A stretch of DNA of 64,000 nucleotides from Dipteronia dyeriana (Eukaryota > Streptophyta > Magnoliopsida > Sapindales > Sapindaceae), in the NCBI GenBank assembly GCA_032871835.1, contig CM065296.1, forward strand, positions 17,252,001 through 17,316,000, written 5' to 3'. The notes below the pieces were generated by a model. That model was not told the origin of the DNA, searched no databases, and saw nothing but the letters and a program-made list of their open reading frames with translations. Position 1 is the stretch's first letter. Each line of letters begins with the position of its first letter. This document shows positions 45,300-56,439 of this stretch, one piece after another. Made by a program: the position numbers and the translations under genes.

Positions 45300-46190
45300 T
45301 GATTGATTTGCTTTGGGAATATAAAGATGTGTTCGCATGGAGTCATGAAGACATGGTAGGGATAAATGCCCGAGTAACATCACATTATTTGGTGGTGGTT
45401 CCAAATGTGAAACCTGTAATACAAAAGAGAAGATCTTTCAACCTCGAGAGAAGTTGGGCAATCAAGAAAGAGGTGGAGAAATTACTCGTTATGGGGTCGA
45501 TCAGAGAAATCAACTGCCCTCAGTAGGTAGCAAATGCGGTTTTAGTCCAAAAGAAGAATGGCCAGTGGAGAATGTGCGTGGACTTCACGGATTTGAACAA
45601 GGCCTGCCCTAAGGATAATTTTGGACTTCTGAGAATAGACCAACTGGTCGATGCTACATCAGGCCATGAATTACTCAATCAGATCAGGATACAATCAGAT
45701 CGGGATGAATAAAGCTGATGAAGAAAAAATAGCATTCATGAATGATCAGGGTTTATACTATTATACAGTAATGCCCTTTTGTTTAAAAAATGCTGGGGCA
45801 ACATATCAAAGATTGGTCATTATGATATTTGCTCGTCAAATAGGAAGAAACATGGAAATTTAAAATAGACTACATGTTAACCAAAAGTGTCTCGACAGAC
45901 GAACATGCTTCAGACCTATAAGAAACATTCGATGTCTTGAGAAGATATCAGATGAAGTTAAATCTGAATAATTGCTTATTTGGGGTTCATTCAAGAAGGT
46001 TCCTTGGTTTCCAAGTTCACCAGAGGGTAATCGAAGCGAATTCCGTGAAGATCCAAGCCCTTCAAAAAATGACTTCACCAAGGATGTTAAAGGAGGTACA
46101 ACTCCTAACATGATGCTTAGCTTCCTTAGGAAGGTCTATCTCGAAGGCCACATAGATGTGCCCAATTTTTCGAAGTAATCAAAAAAGGGA
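45300..46190 (+). pseudogene. Reverse transcriptase of G4
   Basis: LLWEYKDVFAWSHEDM (from 45312), KKEVEKLLVMGSIREI, VLVQKKNGQWRMCVDFTDLN and LYYYTVMPFCLKNAGATYQ are Ty3/gypsy reverse transcriptase motifs. The catalytic box is destroyed: the expected YxDD is replaced by a KIDYM-like sequence at about 45863-45877, after a stop. At least two frame changes occur (near 45295 and 45690). Confidence 0.88.
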
Positions 46191-47110
46191 AGGGACTTGA
46201 ATAGAACGGAGAGTGTGAACGGGCATTCATGAGGATCAAAGAATACTTAGGTCAGGCTCCCATCCTCTCCAAAACCAAAAATGGAAGAGATACTCCACAT
46301 GTACTTGTCCCTTACAGAAATATCAGTAAGCTCGATTCTAGTTAGGACAGAAGACAGGATACAAAGGCCAGTGTATTATACCAGTAACAGTGTATTATAC
46401 CAGTAAGGCCCTTCTCCTAACTGAAACCAGGTATTCACAGACAGAAAAAATGGCTCTAGAATTGGTTTCGGCAGCAAGGAAACTAAGGCCGTACTTTCAG
46501 GAACATACAATCCAGGTTTTCACCGGCTGCCCTCTTAAGCAAACCCTTTAGAAACCAGAAATTTCAGGGAGATTAACTAAACGGGCAATCGATTTGAGTG
46601 AGTTCGGCATTCAGTACATGCCCAGGACATCACTCAAAGGCCAAGCAGTGGCGGATTTTGTAGCAGAATTCATAGAACCAAATCTGAAAGCAAAAAGAAT
46701 GTTGGGCAAGAGTTTCTCATGGAGATTATATGTCGATGGTTCCTCAAATACTCACGGCAGCGGGGTAAGGATCGTGGTTTGCACCCCGAAATGAGATGAT
46801 GTTGAATGTGCCATGAGATTTGATTTCAAAGCATTAAACAACCAAGCTGAATATAAGGCATTACTAGTAGGGCTTAGAGTTTGCATAGCTCTTGGAGAAG
46901 ATGAGGTGGAGATATTAAGTGATTCACAGGTAGTCGTCAACCAAGTCTTACACAAATATCAGGCCAGATATAAATGTATGATGGCTTATTTGAACATAGC
47001 AAAGCAGCTACTCTAATGGTTCAAGGAATATAGGATCATCTAGATCCCTTAGAAAGAAAATGAAAAAGTAGATGTGCTATCCAAACTAGCATCAACAACA
47101 ACCATAATCA
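46191..47110 (+). pseudogene. RNase H and archaeal-type RNase H of G4
   Basis: RNase H ends with EFGIQYMPRTSLKGQAVADF (46594 onwards). The archaeal-type domain then shows Asp in LYVDGSSNTHGSG, Glu in NNQAEYKALL and Asp in ILSDSQVVVNQV, with one stop (46792-46794) between. Near 46378-46400 an 18-bp word, GTGTATTATACCAGTAA, is duplicated in tandem. Two RNases H place G4 in the Tat lineage. Confidence 0.88.
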
Positions 47111-47209
47111 AACCAAAGAATATCACAGTAGAACATCTTCCGAGGCCAAACATAGCTTAGCCAAAAGATTGTGAAGTCTCAGAAATCTGAACACCGCTAG
47201 ACGGTTAGA

Positions 47210-48444
47210 TAAATCAGCTAAAAAAGTACCTAGAAGAAGATATACTCCTGGAAGATCTCTTAGAAGCAAAACGCATCAAGTACAGGTCAATAAGATACAC
47301 ACTAATTGGAGGAGAACTGTACAGAAGATGGTTTTCCCGAACACTACAAAGATGTGTATCAGAGGAGGATGCACATCTGATACTACAGCAGATCCATGAC
47401 GGAGTATGTGGGAACCATAAAAGAGGCAAAAGTTTGGCACACAAGAAACTCAAGCAAGGTTACTACTGGTCTTCCCTGTTCACTGATGCATAACGATATT
47501 CAGAAAGTTGCAACGCTTGCCAAAGGATCACCAATGATATTCAGCAACCCCCTGAACAACTTAGAAGCCTTACATCCCCATGGCCATTCGCCATGTGGGG
47601 ACTAGACTTAATTGGTCCAATACCAGCAGCAACAGAGGGTGGAGCTAAGCACACAATTGTGGTAGTTGGTTATTTCACGAAGTGGGTAGAAGCTGAAGCG
47701 TTAGTACATATCACAGAAGCAAATACCATAAACTTTGTGAAGAAAAATATACTCTATAGATTTGGAGTCCCAAATACTATTATCATTGACAACGACACTC
47801 AGTTCAATAATAAAAAATTCAGGCAGCTGTGCAACAAGTATAAAACTGCAAATTATTATGCCACACCTGCCCACCCTTAAACAAACGGACAAGTTGAAGT
47901 GGTGAACAAAGTCATCAAGCATACGATCAAAGCAAAGCTAGATGCCAAAAAGAGCAGTTGGGTTGAAAAGCTTCCTGAAGTATTATGGGCTTATTGGACG
48001 ACATTAAGGACTTTTAAAGGAGAAACACTGTTTTCATTGGCATTTGGAACAGCGGCTATCATCCCGGTAGAAACATCGTATATGTCACCTAGAGTCAGGT
48101 TGTATGAGGAAGATCAAAATATCGATATGTTGTTACAAGGCCTAGAAGAGTTGGAAGAAAAAAGGGAGAAATCCCGAGTACGAAATACGGCATATCAGAA
48201 AAGAGTGGCTCGGCACAATAACTCTCATGTTCGGATTAGGAAGTTCCAGTTAGGAGGCTTGGTGCTCAGAAAAGTATCGCTGAACACAAATAACAAATTT
48301 GCCGGCTCGATGGCTGACAAATGGGAAGGCCCATACAAAATTGAATGAATAGTGAGTCATAGAGCATATTGGATTGCCCGATCAAATAGAGGGGTTTTAC
48401 CCCGACCGTGAAGTGCCCAATATTTAAAGATTTGTTATCCTTGA
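47210..48444 (+). pseudogene. Integrase of G4, triad intact
   Basis: The zinc finger shows HDGVCGNHKRGKSLAH and CNACQRI near 47390-47530. The core (47593-47880) has Asp in MWGLDLIGPI and Asp in IIIDNDTQFNN; after one TAA (47878-47880) the same frame gives Glu in NGQVEVVNK. The C-terminal part (47899-48345) runs to WEGPYKIE, one TGA follows, and the natural end is the TGA at 48442-48444 (KICYP). The catalytic residues are all present, the best-preserved Tat integrase here. Confidence 0.9.
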
Positions 48445-49233
48445 AATTTGTTTCCTTTTTCTAGTTAGGATAATTTTGTTAGTCAGGATATTTTTTAGCA
48501 GTTCTTGAGATTCATCATAGTGATAGTTTTGCAGTTATGAATAAAAGCCCGACATGGGATCCTAGAAATCAGAGCACATGATAATAAAAACATGTGAAAG
48601 ATGTGTACATGATAATAAGAACATGTGAAAGATAAGCATATGATAAACTTGAAGAAACTGATTGCACAATAAAAATAAAATGCACAGGGCCATTAATTTA
48701 GCAAAATTCCAGAATGGGCAGAGAAGCTCAAAGGAGCATGCCAGCCGAGAAAGGTCAGCCAAGACCATAGCCAAATGGCAAACCAGATGCACTAGATTCC
48801 GAAAAACGGCTCGAGCACCTTTGGGAAAATCCCGGTGAGAAGCGCAGTTGTGTTGAGCAATTTATAAGCTTAACGATTCGGCAAATCCTTGCGTAGACAA
48901 AACTAGGAGATGTCCTCAGTTACTTGCGCTAGGACTCGAACGTATGATCGTGGTGAGCCTCGATGTAACATCCGGGTAGCAACCGAGTATGAGACAAGTA
49001 TAAATCTACTTACCTTTGTCTCAAGATGGCTCGGTTAATAATATTAGCCAGTTCAATAAGATACTTGGCACTTGAAATTGCATTAGCCAGTTTAATAAGA
49101 TACTTAGGGTATAAAAGTTACTCGGATATTAACAATAGCCAGTTTAATAAAAATACTTGGCATTTCAAATTTTCGACAACAGTTTTGCAAAATATGGAAC
49201 TTTATTGATCACATAAATTTTTTACAAATACAC
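48445..49233 (+). other. 3' region of G4 with short repeats
   Basis: No gene. An ACATGATAATAA/ACATGTGAAAGAT word is repeated at about 48577-48640, and AGCCAGTTTAATAAGATACTT-like units occur three times at about 49045-49165. Repeats at this place, between pol and the antisense gene, parallel the 99-bp arrays of G1, G3 and G5, though the sequence is unrelated. Confidence 0.55.
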
Positions 49234-50667
49234 CTAAGGGGCTGAGGACTTGGAACTTTTGCCAATACTCGAATCAGGCACCATCTCATACTCATGAAGG
49301 AGACTCTCATTCGAAGGCCAGGTGATTATACCAACAAAAGCATCCATCCATTTGTTGCATTCCATTTCAGGGATCGGTCCGACATCAGGCTTTGAACCAT
49401 CCACACCAACTTCCTGACTAGCATAAAAGGTAGAGAGAGAATGCTCTGATGGGACCTCCAGATGCATAGGATGAGGTTCTTTGCTCTGGCTACGACAGTA
49501 AGCTATCCACTCCTTCATCTGAATCCAAAGAGACTCTAAGGACCGGTCCATATGGTTTTGATGGATAATTCCCAATTGCTCCGAGCTCTATGAGTTGTCC
49601 GATTCTTGAACTTGAAGAATTTGCCAGCCAAGACCTGCCCCCGTTGGAACTCCCTAAAAAGTAAAGCATCATAGGATGGGGACCTCTTAAAATGATCAAC
49701 CTCTTAAACTTCAAGTTCTAGTCAGGTTTCCTTCGAAAGACATTCGACAGTCAGGGTCTGCTGCTTGAGGTCTTCAATTTTTTTACTCATAAGACGATTT
49801 GGCTTGCTCAACCTCTTTTTCAGCTTTGAGCATTGACTCTTGGGCGGCAGAGAGTAAATTTTAGAAGGATTCAACCTTCTCTACAACATTAAAAGCTTTC
49901 TCCCCAGCCTCAATTTGTTTAGCCAAACAATGATCGATAAACTCTTGGGCAGAGCTCGTCTCCCTTTGATAGACCGCCTCAATCTGAGCACGGCTGTCCA
50001 CACTCTTCATCAATTAAGCTTCAAGACACCTTATCCGATCAGCTTGATATTGTTGAGTCTGAATAACCTCAGCAAACTCAGTAAGGAACCAAGCAATAAA
50101 AGACTGGAGGGGAAGAGTCACAACACATGAGAGCATAGATCCATAAATAGCTACCATTCCCAGATGAGGGTTCCACGCGGCTCTATCACCAGCAAGAGCT
50201 ATTAAAACCGAATCATCCAGATCGAACAGAGTGTGATACTTCTCGATCTCTACTTCCCCAAACACATTTGGTCTGGCATCATACGCACTCAAAAAATCAA
50301 GTGAGAAGGGAATTTGAAATGCACTGTGCTTTTCCTCGACATCTTTCTCATCAACTACTTGCCTTCCAATCTGAATACTGCTTGAACCATGTTTGTGAAT
50401 TGTATGGTTACTCTAATGCTTCCCCATCCTAGACCATAAAGGAACCCTGTGATCAGAAACAAAAGACTCAGAGCTGGAAGAAGATTCAGAGCTAGAACTG
50501 AAACGAACATCAGGATAAAGCCCAGAAACATTAACATTTAGAAAATCAGGCTCATCAGGAGGGGTTTCCCTCAATAATCTACAAACACAAGAAACCAATT
50601 GAAAATCTCCACGCTCAAGCACATTGAAAGCTATAACAAAAAGGTATTGTCTCAAAACAGGATCCAT
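49234..50667 (-). pseudogene. Antisense gene of G4, distinct from the G1/G2/G3/G5 type
   Basis: It starts at ATG 50667 (MDPVLRQYLFVIAFNVLERG) and ends at 49234. Pieces 50667-50413, 50412-50014 and 49575-49234 share one frame; a TAG at 50413-50415 and a stop at 50014-50016 interrupt it, and two frame changes fall between 50000 and 49580. Visible parts are a Ser-rich run (SSSSESSSSSES), a conserved-looking middle (YDARPNVFGEVEIEKYHTLF, GDRAAWNPHLGMVA), a charged helical stretch and an acidic tail. I see no introns and do not recognise the family. Confidence 0.62.
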
Positions 50668-51210
50668 CTGAACTGACCTTTAAAGCAGATGTGAAGAAAT
50701 CAGGAAAAACTTCGATAAAGAATCAAAATGAATCTATGTGCAAGAAAATCTGGGTTTTTTGTTTCTATCTGCGAAAAATGGATATAAACAGTCCCCTTCA
50801 GTTTAAATAAACTACTTAAATGGTCGAAGACACGAAACCCTAGGGTTTCAAGAAGCGGGAAAAATGAAAAGAAAGGGACATTTGGTGATGTAGACGACGT
50901 ATCTGGTAGACGATAAGTCGCATCTCATAAACACCCATAGAAATATCAAACAATAAAGGACACGTGTCGTGGAAAGAACAGATTAAGCCGTAAGGATTTT
51001 AAAACGTCACAATCATTGGGATATCTCGTAAAGAGACAAACCACACATACATGGTTGCCATTAAGACACGTCATTAATGCAATGAATTGTTCAAGGATTA
51101 TTATTCCTGCATTAATATAAATTAAGAAATGAAAAAACAAAAGGCTAGTCGGAATTCATAGCAATTAAAATATTTCCGCCAAAATGAATTCTACTCGGCA
51201 AAAATATTTT
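50668..51210 (-). other. 5' flank of the G4 antisense gene
   Basis: No gene. The stretch separates the antisense ATG from the G4 3' LTR and should hold any antisense promoter and leader. No clear TATA box is seen on the minus strand. Confidence 0.35.
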
Positions 51211-51220
51211 AAAGGGGTAT
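51211..51220 (+). other. 3' polypurine tract of G4
   Basis: AAAGGGGTAT directly before the 3' LTR. Confidence 0.75.
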
Positions 51221-52066
51221 TGTTATACGTATATCTGATTGAATGTACACGTCACCGATTGATGAGACAATCCCTTAAAAAGAACACCAAATGGGCATCT
51301 GAGCTGGCAATGAGAAGACACCATCCAAGACATTACTAAGAGAATAAAAATCTGAGTAAGTCAGAACACGAGTACTCGGCACACTACGTTCTACTCGGGA
51401 CAACATAAGAAACCCGAGTAAAGAATTTCAGCATATGATTCATATACGTGGGTAAACCCGAGAATCATACTTCAATACGTAAAACCTCTGTGTCAAAAAG
51501 AGTTTCTAAAAGGATAAAACACTAGACAGGAAACCAGTCCAAATCAAGCAATAACTCAATTCTTCTCGAAGACTGTACCGAACAGGAAATGAGTCCTATA
51601 ACGGACTATGCCACCAGAATTCCATTAAGATTCAAACTCGATCTTCACAAGGTCTCTGAAATAGGAAAGGAGATAAAGACGACTTCAACAAGCAACCAAT
51701 CTAAATTAAAATATAATTTTTTTTTCTTACTTGTACAACAAGGATTAGGGTTCTATGCAGGTATAAATAGGCCCATAATACTATTGTAAAAAGATAGATA
51801 CATACACGATATAAAGAGTGAGACAAAAGGAATCACTGCAACAGAGAGGCAAGAGAGATCGAGTGTTGTAATTCTTCTTTTAAATAGTGGATTTGGTTTG
51901 GTTGTGCGTTCAACCACCCATGGATGTTTCTCCGATCATCGAAGTTTTACCATGTAAACTCGTGTCATAATAACTTCGATTGCATTCTCTTTCTCTCTCT
52001 CTAAACAGGTCATAACCAAACCCAACGTTGTTGACTTTCTCATCCATCGAGAAATTGACGTCAACA
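51221..52066 (+). repeat. 3' LTR of G4
   Basis: 846 bp from TGTTATACGT to GACGTCAACA; TATAAATAG at 51762-51770. Followed by ATATT (52067-52071), the right target duplication. Confidence 0.94.
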
Positions 52067-52221
52067 ATATTAATATTAATAATAATTATATTACTAATAT
52101 ATAATATATATTATATTATATATAATTATATATTAAAAAATATATAATAATATTTATATTATATATATTATTATGTAATATATTTGTATTATACGTATTA
52201 TATAATATATAATAGTATTTG
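52067..52221. repeat. AT-rich microsatellite, right part
   Basis: Almost pure A/T up to the truncated LTR of G5; starts with the ATATT duplication of G4. Confidence 0.88.
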
Positions 52222-53065
52222 TACCTAACCTGACAAAATAAAGATTGATGTATGAATATAAGTGCAATGCAGACGGGAAAGTAATGGCTTTATTATCAAC
52301 TATGAATATCGTACAAAAAGACTCTTAAACACTCTTAATCTCTCCGCGATACGCTAGAGTGGCAACCTCATGCCTATCGAACAGTAGATAACAATGGAGG
52401 CCGTGTTTTGATAACAGAATTTAGGGCGAAGACTCAAAGACTCTCTTTTTTTCCTTGTTGTTGCTCCTCATGCTTTGGCCTGTTTATACATTCTCCAAGT
52501 AGATTTAAACTTGTAAATCGCCCGCCACGATCCTAAGAATTCGTTTTCTCCTTATCGGACGGGATCCTTTATTTGAAATTTGTTAACTTTGAGTTAATAA
52601 TGTATTCGAGAATATCTTTGGTGGAGATAAGTTTGTTTCCTCTTTGGACTCAATCTTTTGCCTTACACGTACGTCGGGTTTTAATGTTTGTTGGGGTGTA
52701 GATATGATCTTGTGTGTATTCATGATATGATTCTTCATGGAGGTCATTGAGTTAGATGTTTGTTGTTTCGTAGAGCGAGGTAGACCCCTACCTTAGTTTT
52801 GGCACCAGAAGCTCGGCCTGTCCTTTCCCGGTCCTTTAAAGCTTGAGACGGCCTTGTGGGCACTCATTAGGGGAGCATGGATTATGCAAGCTTCCTTTTT
52901 CTCATCTAGATGGGTTCAATTTTTCCTTAGCGAATTGGAACATAGTTATAGCACAAACCTGATATCTTTAAAGGTCCCCATTCTTTTTGTGCCTGGAGAG
53001 GTTGGAGGGCTTTTGGGAAGGTTACGAGGTAATTTCGATCATAGGAAGCCCTGATAACCACGAAT
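52222..53065 (-). repeat. 3' LTR remnant of G5
   Basis: It aligns with the G3 5' LTR from about 40785 to 41600 (GTACCTAACCTG, CTTTATTATCAAC, GATTCTTCATGGAGG-like words). TTTATA at 52483-52488 marks the minus-strand TATA box. Both ends are lost. Confidence 0.78.
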
Positions 53066-53275
53066 CAGGCATTCAGCGTCGTCAGTCGAACAAGAATGTA
53101 GCTATCAGGATTGGGTTTTCTAATAGATTAGATAATCCCTTGAGCTTGGTTGATGAGTATTCCGGTGCAAAAAATAGGGACGGCACTGCTTGGAAGGGCC
53201 AAGTCACCGTTGTCAGTCCTTCTCTAGAGAGGCCTCTTCCGTATGACTTCAAGGTCATTCCAGATTCCACCATTA
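53066..53275 (+). pseudogene. Antisense gene of G5, exon 1 left of S3
   Basis: RRQSNKNVAIRIGFSNRLDN and LERPLPYDFKVIPDST match the G3 antisense product from 35440 to 35635. The start codon is missing through the upstream deletion. S3 is inserted directly after the IPDST block; the gene continues at 58668. Confidence 0.75.
53271..53275. repeat. Left target-site duplication of S3 (CATTA)
   Basis: CATTA pairs with CGTTA at 58668-58672; the one difference, CG to CA, fits decay of a methylated CpG. Confidence 0.82.
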
Positions 53276-53810
53276 TGAAAATACAAATACTTTTAAATGC
53301 TCAAGGCTAACCTAGAGGGGAGGGTGAATAGGTTAGACACCTTTTTTGACTCCCTTAGAAACAAACAAAAGTTTGTCCCTCTAGATTGCTTGTATCACAA
53401 TATATATATATATATCAATTAAACACACTTAATCAATATATAAAATAAGTAAAGTGTGATACAAACAAGTAATTGTAATATATACACAATCTATATTATA
53501 GAAAGGAAGTCAACTTAAATAAAGAGTTCTATCCATAGTATTCAAAGAACAAATACAAATATAAGAGAGATAAGGATAGAGAAAAGTTGACACAAGATAT
53601 AACGTGGTAAACCTCCGAAGAGGAAACATCCATGGGTTAGCAACCACCGGCAAACAAAATCCACTAGTAGATAAGACAAGTACAATCTCTCAAGTGGCCC
53701 CTTCACCTAGAAACTACCCTCCTATCCTACTCATGAAGATGTCACCCTCTTGCTCAACAATCTGATGCCTCACACCTCTTGTCTAGACTTCCTCGCTCAC
53801 CCTTCCGGAT

Positions 53811-54065
53811 CCTCACGACCCTAGGCAAGACTTCTTGCTCAACTATCCGAGTCTTCCCAACTCTAGTCAAGATTTCCTCGCTCACCTTTTCGGATCCTCA
53901 CGACCCTAGGCAAGACTTCTTGCTCAACTATCCGAGTCCTCCCAACTCTAGTCAAGATTTCCTCGCTCACCTTTTCGGATCCTCACGACCCTAGGCAAGA
54001 CTTCTTGCTCAACTATCTGAGTCCTCCCGACTCTAGTCAAGACTTCCTTGCTTGACAATCCGAGG
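53811..54065. repeat. 85-bp tandem repeat in S3 LTR
   Basis: CCTCACGACCCTAGGCAAGA starts at 53811, 53896 and 53981, exactly 85 bp apart; a more diverged unit leads on to about 54120. On the minus strand it would lie in the transcribed part of the LTR. Confidence 0.92.
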
Positions 54066-55071
54066 TCTCGCACCTCTTTCCAAGACTTTCTTGCTCAACA
54101 ACATAGGTCTCACACCTATTGTCAAGACTTCCTTCTCACAAGGCATCTAGGTGATCATGAATACAAAACGCAAACAAGCACACAACATAGAATGTTATGA
54201 TCAACACATCCTATGGAAAATACTAGACATGAGCATGAATGCACAAATTAAATGTAGTCTAGTCAATCATGCATGTTTAATCCATCTAGATCATGTAAGA
54301 TATGTTCAACATTAATCACAACCTAGATACATGCATTGATCTAAACTTGAATCACAAGATATGTTCAATTAATCACATAATCAAGTTTAAATCTCATAAA
54401 CCAAAAACATGCTAAAATCATATGACAAAGTCATTTAGATTAAAGCTAAAGTTCTAGAGCATATTCATATACATAGATTAAACAAAACACATGAATAGCT
54501 CAAAAGAACATAAGCACATGTATCATTGTGAGAAACCGGCCAAAGAGAGCCTCATACATGTGAGGAACTATTTTTCACAAAATCAATCAATCAAAGATCA
54601 TCGAATAGTCCTAGAATCAAAGCTAGCACAATACAATCCCAAACATGTGAAAACATAGGTAAACTCAAAACCTAACTCAACATGTGAGATTTCAATTGAA
54701 ACTCAATATAGCTTTAAATTAGTCCAAAACTTAAATCAAAACAATCACAAGACACATATATATGTTGAAGAAGAAAACCCAAGGCAATTAACCAAGTTTT
54801 AAAAGAAAACTTTGAGAGAAAATCAATAACTTAGTTGATTTTGGTGCAGTCCCGTTTCTGTGAGTTTAGACTCCAAAAAAAGCAATACAACTCACTCAAA
54901 ACTTCAAAGAAAAGATGGAGGATGAATAAAAAACACTCTCAACTTTGAATCACTCAAATCCGAGTTCAAATGAAGAAGTTATGGTGTTTGGAAGGTGAGC
55001 AAATGTAGAGAGAAAATTCTGCACTCAAGTTTTTAAATTTCTTCTTAGAATGAAATGTGAGAGGGAAGGGA

Positions 55072-55077
55072 TATATA
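55072..55077 (-). promoter_or_regulatory. TATA box of S3 LTR
   Basis: TATATA inside CCTTTATATATCCC on the minus strand, 59 bp downstream of the hairpins; also at 57753-57758 in the 5' LTR remnant. Confidence 0.55.
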
Positions 55078-55136
55078 AAGGAGAGGGAAAATGGGCATAT
55101 GAAATAACCAAAAAAGACAAGAAGCAGCCAAGCTTT

Positions 55137-55213
55137 CTTGCTGCCCGAGATGGCTCGTGGGCATCTCGGGGCAGCAAGCCTTCTGCCCCAAGATGGCCAC
55201 GCGCCATCTCGGG
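55137..55213 (-). promoter_or_regulatory. Double hairpin of S3 LTR
   Basis: Hairpin 1: CTTGCTGCCCGAGATG (55137-55152) with CATCTCGGGGCAGCAAG (55162-55178), one bulge. Hairpin 2: CCCAAGATGG (55187-55196) with CCATCTCGGG (55204-55213), one mismatch. In the 5' LTR remnant hairpin 2 is perfect (57868-57877 and 57885-57894). GC-rich in an AT-rich LTR. Confidence 0.8.
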
Positions 55214-55981
55214 AAAGAAGAGCTTTGCTGTCTTCTTTTTCCTTTGACCTTTCTTTGCGTTCTTCGACCGTTCTCCAGCTTCCAAACTCGGAATTCAAAT
55301 ACATTTGTGGATTACAAACTGTAACTCTCTCATGAACATGGACATATAAGATAATCAACCCAGAAAATAATAATTCGACTCGATATACGAAGACGAAGAC
55401 AATGTATGCAACATGAGTTGAAAGTGTAGTATCTTTTGACTAAGAACTTGAAATCAATAGTAAATCGAAATGACCGGAACTCAATCAGGAATGATTTAAG
55501 ACTAAAATCAAGTTCAATATCCATGTTATACAAACATATACACATACAAACACAATTCACACTAGAATGCAAGCTACATGGAGATAGTCTCCAATCATTC
55601 ATTTTCCAAAACATGTTATTTCCATACCAATGCATAAGCATTCATCTTCAAGTGTGTGAATGTGTTATACATGGTGCACAATGATGCAGGGACACATATG
55701 AATGAATTGTATATGTGTGCCTTTAATGGTGCACAATGATGCAGGGACACAAATGTATGAATTGTGTGTGTGTGCCTAAGCCTTGTACGAGAAAGATAAG
55801 GTCTTAGTATACCTTTGTAGAACCATATTGCATCCTTTCTCTTTGAAGACTTTGAACTTGCTTTGACTTTTTGTTCATTCTTCTTTGAATCTTGAATCAT
55901 CATGAATCTAAACAACTAAATCATTACAAGTAAACATCATTTTAATATGGAATTAATGCCAACACAGTCTAAAACCTAACA

Positions 55982-55997
55982 ATCTTCCCCTTTGGCA
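55982..55997 (-). other. 3' polypurine tract of S3
   Basis: TGCCAAAGGGGAAGAT on the minus strand, directly before the LTR start TGTTAGG. Confidence 0.75.
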
Positions 55998-56248
55998 AAT
56001 TCCATGTCAAAACACCTATACATTTACTACAAATATAAAAATGAAGATAGGTCACAAAGTCACTCCCTCACATTACAATGAGTAAGATTCCTAAAACTAA
56101 TCTTCATCAACTCTTGAACTTCATCTTGATCTTCTCTTGAAGGAACCTATAATTCATCTCAAAGCACAACACATATACAAGAGAAAAACAACAAATGGCT
56201 ACATATAAAATGGATAAGAATATACAATTAAGTCCACAAATACATGTA

Positions 56249-56392
56249 TCTCCCCCTTAATACATACCAAAACACAAGAATTCTTAACCAAATCTTAAGA
56301 CTAGTTATTACATGCCATTGAAAGTTTAAAAGTTCACAAAAACAACATAAAAAGAAACTAAGTAACTAATATCTTTTTCTCCCCCTTTTTGA
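56249..56392 (-). other. Additional G-rich polypurine tracts of S3
   Basis: TTAAGGGGGAGA at 56249-56260 and CAAAAAGGGGGAGA at about 56378-56391 (minus strand), upstream of the 3' tract in element sense. This matches the multiple-tract pattern of S1. Confidence 0.72.
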
Positions 56393-56439
56393 CATGAAAT
56401 GATGCCAAAAGTTAATAAATATACCACAAGACTCAAATA

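Larger units (their letters stand above)
41955..52066 (+). mobile_element. G4: complete plus-strand Tat element
   Basis: 10.1 kb with LTRs of 842 and 846 bp, primer-binding site, decayed gag, protease, reverse transcriptase, RNase H, archaeal-type RNase H, integrase, an antisense gene on the minus strand, polypurine tract, and an ATATT target duplication in an AT repeat. Over the first ~315 LTR bases I count about 32 differences (about 10%), older than S1. Its protein sequence and antisense gene differ clearly from G1, G2, G3 and G5, so it is another Tat family. Confidence 0.94.
53276..55981 (-). repeat. 3' LTR of S3
   Basis: 2706 bp; plus-strand ends TGAAAATACAAATAC and AAAACCTAACA. It contains CACCCTCCCCTCTAGG near its inner end on the minus strand (as in S1 and S2), an 85-bp tandem repeat, a TATATA box (55072-55077) and a double hairpin (55137-55213). 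Long open frames inside it (for example 55358-54966) follow no protein family and also lack conservation. Confidence 0.92.

Noticed and set aside
54966..55358. 130-codon minus-strand open frame
   Set aside because: Also inside the S3 LTR, spanning the hairpins; the charged peptide comes from promoter sequence.
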